Shown here: piece after piece, positions 24,984 to 36,336 of the stretch | How positions within the stretch are numbered: the first letter of the stretch is position 1 | Layout: every line of letters begins with the position of its first letter | Origin: Armillaria gallica | Lineage: Eukaryota; Basidiomycota; Agaricomycetes; Agaricales; Physalacriaceae | DNA length: 64,000 nucleotides | Assembly (NCBI GenBank): GCA_037576215.1 | Contig: JBANDB010000005.1 | Span: forward strand, 6,200,001-6,264,000 | Direction of reading: 5' to 3' | The notes under the pieces: generated by a model | What the model saw: the letters and a program-made list of their open reading frames with translations, nothing else | Told to the model about the DNA's origin: nothing | Databases searched by the model: none | Program-made: the position numbers and the translations under genes

Positions 24984-26154
24984 GGGAGTGGATTACATAA
25001 CCGCATCCGTGCAAGCCGATCGGCCCGCCTTCCGATGCACAGTCATGTTCCTGGGACACAATCATCACTATTTGATCACTATTTCTCTGCCCCGCTGTTC
25101 CTTCAGTTTATCATCAGTCTATCAAAAGATCTCTCCTTTGATATCTGCTGGGAGAACGAGGTAACCAGGAAGCTCTCAAAATGAAAATTGGCACGCATTT
25201 TCTGCATGAAAAAGGCTGCGAATCACAAGGCGAATATCGGTCAGTACACAATCAACTCGCCATTTATCAATTGTACTAGTTACGAGATGCTTAAAAACTG
25301 ACTACAACAAGAAAATGCGCCATGTCTAGTATCCTATCCCCATTGCATGATTGACATTGGACTTAGAATATTTAGTCTCTGTGAGGGTCAAGAAGACCTG
25401 GCTGCAGACTGTTCTTGTACGGCCGTCAGTTGTCGAGTGGATGGAAGAAGACAAACAGCAGGCCTGATTTGATCATCAACGCTTTCAAACAACAGATTAG
25501 GGAGCAGGAACTAGAGCCAGAGAAGCCAGTGTAAAGGTAGGTGCAGTCTACCAGGCCAAATACAGCAAAGATCTAATCTTTCCATCAGACAATATTATGT
25601 ATCCAGCCCATGGTGCTTTAACCGCAGTCCGAGAAACTCATTAGTGAAGTGTATACAACACTCATAAATCGACACTCAAGACAAATATCAGAAACAGGGC
25701 TCATTGCTCCAGTTTACAACTCACTCATTCTTGAGCGGCCTGCTGCCTGGAGACTGAACATCCTAGCTAGATCTATCCTGAAGGTGCAAGACTGTATCAG
25801 CATCGACTGGGTAGTGAAGTAAATATTCACTGTCGAAATGGTGTACGAAACCGGAGCCAAAGTGACAGACTCCCGCATGCTAACTGGAGCACTATGACGT
25901 ATTTCATCTGGCTGAGCATGGTCGCCATTTTGGCTTTCCTCATGGGTGATAGAAGCTGATGATCTGAGAACGTCTCAAACAGTATTATTATGTCATTCTA
26001 ATTCATTCATATTACACGTATGAACGGAACCAGCGAGAAGTAAACTATTTGTTCTCTATCTAGATACAAGATTATGTTGAGGATATCAATAACAGACTTT
26101 CTACTAATAATTATCATGCGATATTTGTCGAGACATCTAACTTGTTAAAATAAT
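24984..26154. other. No gene recognised
   Basis: I see no family signature, repeat or RNA gene in this interval. Confidence 0.4.
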
Positions 26155-26800
26155 TCAGCTTTCCTCTGATATCATGAGTTTCGCCTCAGGAAATCTGAGG
26201 CGGAACGAACACTTGAAGGGAAGCGGCTTTCTGAAAGAGAACTTCAGCTGATGTGGTAAGATGACTCAGGTAATGAATGCCCACATGAACAGTCCACTGT
26301 TAGTATATCGCTCGTGAACATCGCTGTCTTTTGTGAGGTTGTATACTGCCAGGATGTGTGCAACAGCTATCCAAAGTGTAGATTCTGCAAATACTCGACC
26401 GGCGCACATCCTGCATTGACATATGTCAGATGGTATTCAACTTGTTCTCGAGATCAATCACCAACCTTCTACCAAATCCCCACATTAAATCAGGAACATC
26501 TTCGCGAAGTACGCCATTCTTGAGAAAGCGCTCAGGAATGAAGCGATCCGGGTCCTTGAAGGTGTCTGGATCCCTGGACATTGCCCTGAAGCTTTTATCA
26601 GCACCATTGTATCTTGAAGAGTTTGGAACTTAGGAGACATACCACAAGTTCACCATTACCACAGTGTCTGTTAGACAAAGGTCAGTAGAAATATCAGAGT
26701 ATTTCAAAGAAATCAAAATCTTACCTTAGCATACAGCGGCGATACGCAACTGCTACCTGACGAAGACAATGAATTCCACCTCTTTGAACCAAATCTGAAC
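26155..26800 (-). pseudogene. Truncated cytochrome P450, C-terminal quarter only
   Basis: Minus-strand exons give [28 protein letters not shown], then NGVLREDVPDLMWGFGRR-MCAGRVFAESTLWIAVAHI, and finally RKPLPFKCSFRLRFPEAKLMISEES with a stop at 26155. This is the P450 PERF region followed by the heme-binding loop FGFGRRxCxGR. Two introns are evident: one between NLW and AMSRDP, and one inside the heme motif (donor GTTGGT). The cysteine ligand (MCAGR) is intact. The sequence just upstream may still encode part of the preceding exon (AYRRCMLR), but the I-helix and ExxR regions and the whole N-terminal part are missing. It is a fragment and should not form an enzyme. It is a different subfamily from the complete P450 at 57.0-59.6 kb. 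Confidence 0.85.
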
Positions 26801-27142
26801 AACACCCACAGGCCCCCGGTAGCTAGTGCATTCAGTACATGAGATCGCCCAATCTCTCTGAGTTTTTTTTTTCATTGACCGTGACTTGAAAGGCAAGCCT
26901 TGGGCATACAGATCCCACCAAAACAAGGTACGTGACTCACATTATGGTCAGAGCCGTATGTTACGACGCACATAATTCCTCCACGAGATATGTTGACAAG
27001 TATAAAAATACATTTGTACAACCACGGAATCGTGAATGCAATGCCAGACAGAAGGCAATGTGCGATGTACATTCATGTAAGGACAGACATGCAATGAAGT
27101 ACCAATTGACCAGTAGAACTATAGAAGGCTGACATACCGAAT
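26801..27142. other. No gene recognised
   Basis: Short ORFs only. The upstream exons expected for the P450 relic are not visible here. Confidence 0.4.
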
Positions 27143-27195
27143 CTGATAGTAGACCACTAAAATAGGACTCGGATCTGCCACACACATGTGATGGC
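27143..27195 (-). repeat. tRNA-like fragment, related to 56143-56190
   Basis: The minus strand reads GGCCATCACATGTG and, a few bases on, GTGGCAGATCCGAGTCCT. The motif at 56143-56190 reads GGCCATCGCCGGGCGTGGCA and then GGTCCGAGTCCTGC. The B-box-like core is (A/G)TCCGAGTCC. The T-stem is broken in this copy. Confidence 0.45.
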
Positions 27196-27266
27196 CTTCA
27201 AATGCTAGTACACTTGTTTGACATTGGTTTGACACGGGTCTCCATGACATTTGTCAGTGGAGAAAC

Positions 27267-27310
27267 ACCATGTACACGGGTGTACATCCGTGTAAACGCG
27301 TGTACATGGT
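27267..27310. repeat. 12-bp perfect inverted repeat in a cluster of GTGTAC palindromes
   Basis: ACCATGTACACG at 27267-27278 is mirrored exactly by CGTGTACATGGT at 27299-27310. Further GTGTACA/TGTACAC motifs fill the spacer and continue to about 27330. It lies just downstream of a truncated oxygenase copy and could be a protein-binding site or a hairpin. Confidence 0.75.
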
Positions 27311-27431
27311 AATACACCGGTGTACACGCTTTCACCGGCGTCTACAGGGAAAACTGGGGGTTTTGTCCAGTATTTCCTGGTGTACGAAAGCGCGTCTTGA
27401 CCTTCTAACACTTCATCGACGCCGTTTTTCA

Positions 27432-27721
27432 TTCTTAATACACCCCAGTGTGTCCTTTAAGCCAGATGCTCTGTGTCTTTTCCTCATCTTCAGTAGAGTG
27501 AGGATAACTAATGCCAAATGAGTGTAACGTACGGGAGGCATTAAAAGAGAGGTGACTCACTATTTCATGAATCGCACTAACGAATGTATAGGTCATCGGT
27601 GAATGGGATAAACGGAGAAGCAGACGTCTCACCGTAAGTATCCCCAACAGAGGAATACCCATGTATATTTACTAGCGTGTCTTCTGGAAGCCCGAGGCCC
27701 AGTGCGAGGAGACTTGGTTAG
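27432..27721 (-). pseudogene. Partial duplicate of the 2OG-Fe(II) oxygenase gene (three exons)
   Basis: Three exons of the neighbouring oxygenase are repeated with their introns: SLLALGLGLPEDTLVNIHGYSSVGDT, the micro-exon LRFMKY, and YPHSTEDEEKTQSIWLKGHT. The copy stops right where the parental gene has the splice donor after GHT, so the iron-binding Asp, the distal His and the arginine are missing. The upstream five exons are also absent. It lies about 400 nt beyond the 3' end of the complete gene in the same orientation, which suggests a tandem duplication followed by loss. Confidence 0.85.
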
Positions 27722-28119
27722 CAAGTAAGCAAGACACTACTTTTTGATCTTCGGTCCGAATACACCGATATCCGCCGTTCTAACGGTTAACCTTTCCTAC
27801 ATCCAGTGAACGACTCAGCTTCGTATGAGTCTGGTTTACGAGAGTACCTTTCGCTTTCCCTTCGACCTAACAGATATTTTGCACCATTATTTATGGGAAA
27901 TATACTATACGGAAATTCGAACACTCCATCTGAATAAATTGACTTGCAGTGCTTGAGACTATTCTGAAGACTTCTGCACTTATCAAGGAATCTATAACTC
28001 GTCGCGGTGCAGGGTCTGACGGCTGAGGTGGTTTATTCTGGGAGCTTTGGCACTGCGCATTTGATGTGGGTCCTAATGGTAATTCACTTTGAAACTACTC
28101 AGCTATTGATACATCCTTC
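27722..28119. other. Spacer between oxygenase and its truncated duplicate
   Basis: No coding signature or repeat is recognised. The 3' untranslated region of the oxygenase should start at its right edge. Confidence 0.4.
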
Positions 28120-29674
28120 TTAGTTGTAATGCTTCGTCACAACCCCAGCGATGACTTCCTCTTCGACCTTCTCTTCCCCCTCCGCCTTCCTCAGCTGAGT
28201 CTTTCCATAGGCCGCCGTTCTCCCTTTTCGCCACTCTTCCATAGTCGGCGCATTTACATCCATAAATCGACGACTTGGTGCTTTAGTGTTAACCAAAGGA
28301 AGGAGTTTCACGTTGTCATTGGGCATGGAGAAATAGAATACTCCTAGACGCGGGTACCCTTCCTGATCCTTGGGAGGTTGAACGACTCTGCGTGGCCATT
28401 TAACAATTTGTTGCAAGGTATGGTTATGGACGTACCGATGAATCGTAGAGCGATAAACTTCTCCAGATAGGAATTCGAGTGCATCTCCGGCATTAATGAC
28501 CTGTTGTCGTCACCAACAATGACATGATATCTTAACGCTTAAAGCCGTACACGCACCAACGCGTTCTCGACATGTTTGACCCACTTCCAATCCCCCGAGG
28601 GCGTACGGATCTGTAACGCCGACACGGGCTGACTATACAGGATGGTGATTGAACCAGTATCTGCACCGGGTATCAGTCAGATTTGGCCGTAATATGACGC
28701 TAGATGTACCAGTGTGCCCTTTAAGCCAGACGTTCTTCGTCTTTTTGTTGTCTTCGGCTGAGTGGGGGTAACTTAAGCCAGATCAGTGAGCTCAAAGGTG
28801 AAATATGGGATGTGGACTCAACTATTTCATAAACCGCACTAGTTAAAATGCTGAGCAACCCGAGGGAATCCAAGAAGTAGAACCCTTACAAGATGTCTCC
28901 CCGGCAGAGGGGGATCCGTGGATATCCACAAGGGCATTTTCTGGGAGTCCTAAACCGAGCGCGAGGAGTCTGCGTGATTACGTGAGAAAGATGGGCCATT
29001 GCGAAGGATGGGGACCCAACCGCAGAATAGGATGAAGAACATTAAAGTGATTATGCCTCATAAATGCTTCGATCTCTTCAAGGTACGGACGTAGGCCTTC
29101 AGGGTGTTGTCGCACGGTAACATCTCGGTGGACTGGAAGATGTCAGATGAGCAGAAAGAGAATAGTCACGAAAATGACTTACTGTTGTAATGCTCAATTT
29201 GATCTTTCACACCATTGTCGATGTGCTACGAGAGTCTTACTTCACCAAAATTCCAGATGTAAATGCGGCTTGACTTACCCAGTACTGCCGGAGTTTATAC
29301 CCCTGGTACGACCCTGTCTGGATTATTTTCGCCTCGTACCGTTGCTTTTCTTCGTCACTGACGGCACCAAATGGGATATCCGCGATGTCGAAGATTCGCT
29401 GGTTCTACCGAACAGAGGTGATCAATGATAATAAAAAATACCCGGACCATGTACCTCAGAGAGTGATAAACCATGCCCAACGACGTAGAAGAATCCATAG
29501 GTTTGCATAGCTTCACGTACTTCTTCTGGACGCGGTCCCTTGGATAGGTCAATTATTGGGAGGTCGGCATAATCCACTACGACAGGTAAGTCATCTTCAC
29601 TTGGGTATAATCGTGAGCTTACATGGCTCTTGTGTGACGGACGGAGGAACATAGTGCTCGACTTCAATGGCCAT
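28120..29674 (-). CDS. 2-oxoglutarate / Fe(II)-dependent oxygenase (isopenicillin N synthase-like), about 11 exons
   Basis: The protein starts MAIEVEHYVPPSV (ATG at 29674). The exons then follow in frame. DYADLPIIDLSKGP and TYGFFYVVGHGLS form the DIOX_N domain. ADIPFGAVSDEEKQRY, GSYQGYKLRQYW, HIDNGVKDQIEHYN and RPYLEEIEAFMRHNHFNVLHPIL come next. LLALGLGLPENALVDIHG, the micro-exon LRFMKY, and KNVWLKGHT joined to DTGSITILYSQP follow. INAGDALEFLSGEVYRSTIHR joined to VVQPPKDQEGYPRLGVFYFS leads to the end VVTKHYN (stop 28120). The iron ligands are visible as HxD (H-T-D across an intron) and the distal His in STIHR, whose Arg would bind 2-oxoglutarate. All splice sites read as GT-AG with consistent phase, so it appears intact. 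Such enzymes hydroxylate or oxidise small molecules in the cytosol. The substrate is unknown. It is divergent from the HNH gene to its right, and a truncated duplicate lies on its 3' side. Confidence 0.9.
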
Positions 29675-30404
29675 CGCTGTGGGGGAGATAAGAAAGCCTG
29701 AGATGAGAAAGACGACCATAAATACTCTTGACTTTCGTGAGAGCAATGGAGCGCCGTTTCCGAAGAACTGCGAGTAAATTTGGTCCTCCTCATGATCCCT
29801 CCCCCAAAACATAAATATGAAGGACATTGCTAGTGTCCATATGCATATTCGAATCCAGCTTCAATGGTGTGGGGCCTACACGGAAGGAGCAAGGGCTCGA
29901 AAAATCAGTAGGTGGTTACCGCTGAATGATCACGCTAGTGATAATTATAATCGTTCGGGCCGGATTAGAGTGCGTATGATGCGTCACGCTCTGTTATGAC
30001 TCGTAAATACAACGGCAGCACCAACCACTAGCCAGTAACGAAAGATGGCAAGTGTACCGATAGACGGCATCTTCCAGGTAGTATCTGCTATGAGAAAACA
30101 GGCTGTAAGGGGAGATGACGTACAGGTTGCGGGATCCAGAAGAATTCTCAAGAAAAGATGAAACCGGCATCCAACTTTCCTTCAAGTTAGGGTCAGGTAG
30201 AGAGCGCCTTGTTCATTGTAGTGCAGCTGTTCAATTTTTGCCGAAATTATATATTCTATCCGCTTGTCCGGGAGATACCGGATAAAGGGGAAGAATCGGG
30301 GGCCGGCACGAAGCTGCCGCCAAGCGAAAGGGGCTTGGAACGAACGTCACCTTCTGAAGTCTTCTCCTTTGCTCGCTCATCCTCCACGTAAAAGCGCTCT
30401 GATC
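29675..30404. promoter_or_regulatory. Shared intergenic region between two divergent genes
   Basis: About 730 nt between the start of the oxygenase (minus) and the HNH gene (plus). It must contain both promoters. I see no certain TATA box or operator. ATAAATATG near 29810-29818 is TATA-like but lies over 130 nt from the oxygenase start. Confidence 0.45.
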
Positions 30405-31875
30405 ATGGCAGACTCTGACGTTTTGGATTATGAAGCAGCTTGGTCGGAACAGAAAGGCAAGTGAATGGCGGGTTACGCCCTGCATATTCTGGAACGAGTC
30501 AGAGAGACCGACGTATGGAAGACTGTCCTTGCACTATCTTCTGGCAACTCTTCAGCCCGATTCAAAGACGCCGTCGTGCCATTGTTGATTCAAACCATTC
30601 AAGAATCGCTGGTTACCTTTGGTTGCTGGGGCATGGCCCAGGCATTCTGGAAGAACTTGAGCGAGTGTCACCCAGACGTTCCGAAAATGAGTACGCTAAC
30701 GTTTGAAATGAGGTCCTTCACCTTTCTCATCACAGCATTTCAGTCGCGCATTTGTACACCGACTCCATCAGTCTGGAACAATTCACAAACGTTCTTTTTG
30801 CCATTTTCGAGGAGGACACATTTAAGTTGTCTGCCATTACGCAGATGGCGACCGAGGTCTATACACATCTATGTGTAGCTTGTGAGTGCAGCTTTCGGTG
30901 TTTGTGCCACTGGAACTAACGCCTGTCATCAAGTCATGAACCCAGGTGGCATCCGATCCAAACCCGGAACCCCGGCAACAATTCCAGAGTCAGTGGAAAG
31001 CACTTTAGACGATATTCTGGCCGAGTTCGCTGCAACAGAGCCATGGGGAAAGCGTCGCCAACAAGTGTTGAACAAGCTGGTAAACCAACGACGTGCTATC
31101 TTGGAACCAGTTGTCGTTGATTTGATTCTTGATGATAGGTTTTCCTTCGCGACGGTGGGCGCTGTCCTTTGACACTTTTGACTTTCAAAGGGTTCGGTAT
31201 CCCATACGACAGCAAAGCAACACTATGCCACATTATCCCCGACTCTATTGCCTCGCCTGATAAGATACGTTCCTACTTTTATTATTCAGATTGTCGTTGA
31301 CTTTCATATTCTTCTAGCCAGACCCACTCAAAATGATATTACTGTTTGCAGGGAAAGATGTTGCCGAGAGCGTGCGAGCGGAGCTCAACTCGCTAGGGAA
31401 TGTCGTCAACTTTGATACTGGTATCTCTGTGATTTTTGACGATCTTATGTTTGGCATTGAAGCTAAGGAGGAGAAGAATGAAGTACGTAAATGTAAAGTT
31501 CCATAATTTCTATCTGGATACTAACACTGCCTACAGGTCCAGTACTACTTTGGTCGGGCGCCCGGACACTCATCTCCCGAAACCACCGCATTTCGGATCC
31601 AGCCCAACGCCCGTATTACTTTCGGTGCTGGTCCGTTTGGGGAAAAGTTGGGCAGAGGACCTAATCCAAAGTTATGCAACCTCCACTGGGCTATTGTGAG
31701 AGTTGCGAATATGAGCGGCGCTGCTGAGATCTTCGTGGAAGAAAGGGATGAACAATTGGAGAATGCATCTGCCCTGCTTTCTACGCATTACCTTGACGCG
31801 CAATTGGACAAATTTGTGATGGAAGGATGGAAGGATGGAAGCTTTACGGAACGTGGAATGGCTTCCTATGTGTAA
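30405..31875 (+). CDS. Fungal HNH-nuclease-like hypothetical protein, multi-exon, integrity uncertain
   Basis: Exons are 30405-30690, 30744-30881 and 30934-31138, plus later ones ending at TAA 31875. They give MADSDVLDYEAAWSEQ, GYALHILERVRETDVWKTVL, ESLVTFGCWGMAQAFWKNLS, LYTDSISLEQFTNVLFAIFE and LDDILAEFAATEPWGKRRQQ. The C-terminal part has CHIIPDSIASPDKI, NVVNFDTGISVIFDDLMFGI and LHWAIVRVANMSGAAEIF. These match the pattern of the fungal HNH_2-type proteins (HIIP, an aspartate/phenylalanine segment, and the tail LHxAxxRVANMSGAAE). The usual Cys-containing start of the HNH motif is not visible. Two oddities raise doubt. A TGA (30462-30464) sits in frame immediately before ATG 30465, where a Trp would fit. 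The exon after 31138 joins in the wrong frame with the only canonical donor. It may therefore start at 30465, or be a recent pseudogene. Confidence 0.55.
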
Positions 31876-31914
31876 ATTGCACTGGTTCCTATTTCCTTAC
31901 CCTATGAGGGTTTC

Positions 31915-32449
31915 ATGTACGATAAGCACAGGCAGAAAGTTTAAATCGGCCCGGGCTGCCAAGGACTCCTCTCTCCCCTCTGGACCTTTGACTTGACGCT
32001 CACAGTCGTGATTTTTTCTGAACGTCGTTGTTCTTGGCTTCATTCTCAATTCGTTCTAGGAATCGGATTCAAATCGGAATACCGAATGTCCTAACCTCCG
32101 AAACATATGTCACCGGGGTGTGATATCATGGCTACGCGAATCACCACCACAATGTCAAACTTACCCTCACTCGCCTGCGTCCTATCTGCTCTACAAACAT
32201 CCCAGAGGTCTTCCTCGAGTACTCTATATGCTCTGTTTCAGCATGTCGTAGACGCCGCACCATCGACAACATATCCCATTCTCACCCCTATTCGTTGCCT
32301 CGTTACTACATTCGACGATGGTATACAGAACGCCCTATGTGAATTCCTCATACTATTAAGACTTGGTATGGATCCCATAGAGCAGGGACCACTGGAACCC
32401 AATGAACGTATTCAAAAATCTTCCTATATCCAGCTTCGGAAACATTACA
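31915..32449 (+). pseudogene. Copy 1 of duplicated hypothetical gene, N-terminal part
   Basis: From about 31915 the sequence is near-identical to 49545-50080, including the 5' flank. The ORF (ATG 32152; an in-frame ATG also at 32107) gives MSNLPSLACVLSALQTSQRS and LGMDPIEQGPLEPNERIQKS and stops matching at 32449, in the middle of the codon row corresponding to LRKHY of copy 2. The rest lies at 36337 after a composite insertion. No domain is recognised. Confidence 0.88.
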
Positions 32450-34292
32450 AATCTATATAATAAGAGAGGTGGATGATGACAAATAAGCTGAGTTTGAAAT
32501 TTCCGGCCATTGCCAGACCACGGCTTATTCCGGCTGAGTTTCAATTATGTTGCACTGCTATTGCTGCTGTCTTTTGCCTCTCTACAGCGCTGCTGCCTCT
32601 ACATACCTTTATCAGTGTTCCATCCCCACATGGCAAATTATTGGGGCATGTCCTGCACCCAGTATTTCATGAACTGAGACTATTGACTACATATGCATGC
32701 TGACAGGGTGCTGTATGCTCCAAAGTGAGTATCAAACAATGAGCATTGAGCAAGCAACAAGTGAACAATAAACATCAAATGAAAAATTAGCAGGTAGGAT
32801 TAGGGGCCAGGAGACCACTCAGGGACAGGTAATGCATATACATGTACTGACCATGCCATAATTTGTTTATTACAAGGCTTTGGCAAGGAGACCATTCATG
32901 TAAGAATACATGCTATGATCAGCCTTTCTCTGTCTATGTAGAGGAATAGGCTGATGATATTACCTATAAGAATATGTGCTATGCCATGCTATGCTGTGAG
33001 ATGTAAGTAAGGCAATAAATACAAAAAATACAGAACAGCTCTTCTCAGCCTTTCTCTGTTCATGTAGAGCAACAAGCTGAGGTAACAAGTACAAATTATA
33101 AGATATACATACTACTTCAAAGTCTGAAGAAGCAAGGAAACATAAGTAGAGATGTGCATTATACCCATAGTATGGTGGCTATGTACGGTGTAAACAGATA
33201 TGGGTCCATACTGTGGCCAACTTTAAAGACCTAAAATATGGCTGTATTCATAATGACTAAAAAAATAGAAATAAACTAATAGTCATAATGTCCAAGAGGG
33301 GGATCATTGCAATGATAAGCAAGAAGATGGGATCATAGCATGTGAGGTGCTCCAGAGGGCTTTGACTTTAACAATTCAGCTATGACATGCTTACCCATTT
33401 ACCATATCATAAATGGCCATTGCTATACCACAATGCAAGCCAGGTGAGTTTCAAATTTGCTGCCTCTGCCAAGCCTCTACTCTCCCCACAGCAAATCATT
33501 GGTGTGACAGGCTCCTAACTGAGCTTCAACTGAGACTACTTATCCATGCTATAGCAACAAAGTGAGTAGGGATCCACACCATATCCATACATGGATACAA
33601 CCATCAAATATACAGGTTGATCTGTACCATCACTGTATGGGCTGAAACCGTCAATGGTATGGGTCATAACCATACCTGTCAACTGTATTTTTGGCAATAC
33701 CAAGTGAGTCCAAAATTCTTTTAGACCAAATTTGTTTTAGATACACAAATAAGATTAGTATCTGTCAGATTGCAGTAAATTATAAACAAAATTACCTATA
33801 TTGAGCAAACCCATACAGGACCTGTATGAATTATCCTATAATTCCATAAATACAAGTATGATGCAGATCCCTAAAAGTGAGTATCAAGCAATGAGCAATA
33901 AATGTCAATAGATGTAAGTCTTATAGAAATGACCAGAGTTCAAATGATAACCATAGCAGCCCACCATGTCAGATATCTGAGTCAGGGACATCTCCCTCTC
34001 TCCTGCCAGTAATGACAACTATTAACAATGATCACCCAAATTATGAGTCCCTACTCATCCATTACATGGCTTACAGAAGTAACAGAACAATACTTTATAG
34101 CACTTATAAAAAGCATTTTGCTCCATTGCAGTGGCTCCAAACAAACAACAGAAATTCAATAATATATCTTAGTAAAAAGCCAGGTTTGGGGCGGGCCCCA
34201 ACAAGCCGAAGCCCCGTGTCACAGTCAGGTTGCCAAGACCCGAGGTACAAGGGTCTGGCAATCGTGACGAAGACACGGGGCATAGGCTTGTA
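32450..34292. mobile_element. Left part of composite insertion in copy 1 (unclassified, AT-rich)
   Basis: This DNA is absent from the uninterrupted copy 2 (site 50080-50086). It is AT-rich and lacks coding potential. It has internal repeats: CAGCCTTTCTCTGT(C/T)(C/T)ATGTAGAG near 32919 and 33048, and GAGTATCAA(A/G)CAATGAGCA near 32729 and 33878. Its right edge is a hairpin (34197-34292). No matching terminal repeats were found. Confidence 0.55.
34197..34292. mobile_element. MITE-like fold-back hairpin
   Basis: Outer arms ACAAGCC...GGCTTGT enclose GCCCCGTGTC/GACACGGGGC and then GTTGCCA...TGGCAA and GACCC/GGGTC, around a short GAGGTACAA loop. The near-complete palindrome of about 92 bp is typical of miniature fold-back elements. 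It directly abuts the terminal-inverted-repeat element on its right. Confidence 0.75.
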
Positions 34293-36334
34293 AGGTAGAG
34301 GCCGTCCCTTCCCAGCACGTTTATGTAAGCATTAGTCATCGCGTCACGTGAGGACAAATTTTCGATTTCGATTTTGCATTGTCACAATTTATTGAGGAGA
34401 TGCGATTGGATCTCATTTTTTGTTGTTAGGGTAGCACTTTGTTCACCAATATATGCCGGTTTGAGCACGATAAGGTCTCAATCGACTGAAAAGACGGAGT
34501 ATGGCCTATTATAGCACCCAACGGCACCAGTACGGCACCACGTGTTAGGTAATCCAGTAGCGGTGGAAGCCGGGTCCCCGATTCTTTCCTTTTTTAAATA
34601 TCAACAATTGTTGACTTTCTTGCGCCTTTTTCTTCCTGCTGCAGTAAGTAGTTACTACATGGGCTATTAATAAACAGATATGTCTTTGAAGGTACCTCGT
34701 TCGAAAAAGCTCGCTCGGTGGCGGCCGAAGGCCGCCACCAGCTCGCATTTTCTCACTCGGTTTCTTAGTTATTCAAGTAAAGAATATTGGGAATACTATG
34801 TACATAACCCTAACATAAGATATAGGATGAAAGAAGATGGGCAAGTGGGCAAGACAGGAGCCTCAAAGGCAGTGCACAATTACTACAAGTGATCATAATC
34901 TGCAAATGGATCACAATGTGCAAATTTCGGTTTTTAGCACGTTTTAGCAAGTTGTTGGCTTCGGGGTTTTTTTTTGACATTTCAATGAATGTATATAACT
35001 AATACTGTGCGGTCATTTTATTTGTAGGCGTAGAGGAAGCGTTTCGAGGCAGCAAAAACTGGCTGAAATCGGCCAAGTTTGTAAAGACCGGCTGCCTCCG
35101 GTTTCACACTTGTAGCAATGAACAGCCTCGGAATGACTTGGGTGCATGATTAAGGCTCATTGTAAGAGTTCAAAACCAAAAAATCCAAACCTATTGCTTG
35201 AGGGATGCACGAAAAATGAGAGATACATTGGATTCAGCGTTACAGAACGTGACAATCTCAATGTCTGGTATGCCGTTTTGGGGCGACAATGCAGTGCAAC
35301 CGCATTCCTTCTTGAGAAAGCCGCAGCCGGCATCGTCGGACTTACCATTTGACCGTGACGGAATTTTGCACATCGCGATTTTTTGACACTTGCACCTCGG
35401 CCACCATCCGACACTTGCTCTACTTAATGAAATCCCCAAGGATTTTTAATTTAGCATTGGAACACATTTAAGAAGATACCTGTGTATTTCTCAAGGAAAC
35501 GGAGCACAGGTGAGAGCTACAGAAAATCATCTATCAAAAATTTGCATTTCCTGACCACCCATAGTAAGACGAAAATCGAAGAAAGATGGAGGATGTGGGA
35601 TTCCATAACAATAGCCAGCAACGTAGAAAGACACAAGCAAAGAGTATCAGCCCAACAAGGAGAAACGGAGAAGGAAGTGCTACAAAAAGGTGGTAAAGGT
35701 AGACAGAGGGAATGAAAATTAACTATTCTCACGAAGAGGCCTATGCCAGCCTGAGCGATACTCTTTATAAGCAAGCCAATCTCCCCAACCAATAGGGAAA
35801 AATCGGAAAGAGAGGTTTTTTCAGCCACAGCGGCAATCAGCTTCAGCCACTCGGCATGACAGCCGAAGCGTGCCGGATGCTCGCCAATCACCACAAATTT
35901 GTAAGCCAACCCGGAGTATAGCCCCTGTCCAGACAGTTTGGCACTGCTCACGACCAGTTACGTTTTTCTACAACCCTCTGTCGTTTCCTCATCCTTCGGA
36001 AAGAATCGGGGAATGATGTCATATGCATGACGTGTATGGTCATGTGACTGGACAAATATTCGGGTGAAATTTTTTGATATTGCTCCAAACAGCCGGAAAA
36101 TCACTTTTGGACATTCAAAAAATGCCCTTAAATTTTTTCACTAAAATCACTACTACTCTTTCAATAAGACATTTATCAACAAAGTAACTCCAGAGGAATC
36201 ATCTCTATACATCTCTTCATCATCCTCTGGAAGTATTTTGAGTTGGCAGTCCGACGCGATGGAGGAGATGTCGGTCGAAGAAGTCGGCGTGCCTTGCTTA
36301 CATAACACGTGCCGGAAAGGGACGGCCTCTACCT
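34293..36334. mobile_element. 2.04 kb DNA-transposon-like element with terminal inverted repeats and TA flanks
   Basis: The left end AGGTAGAGGCCGTCCC (34293) is the exact inverse of GGGACGGCCTCTACCT ending at 36334. Homology continues inward to about 34330 and 36296 (inverted TATGTAAGC / GCTTACATA) with a few mismatches. Both ends are flanked by TA (34291-34292 and 36335-36336), and the uninterrupted paralog has a single TA at the corresponding place (50085-50086). TA duplication is characteristic of Tc1/mariner-type elements, but I find no transposase. The longest internal ORF (35517-35951, minus, 144 codons) is not recognised. A 10-bp GC-rich hairpin (34717-34739) lies inside. Probably a non-autonomous element. 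Confidence 0.8.
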
Positions 36335-36336
36335 TA

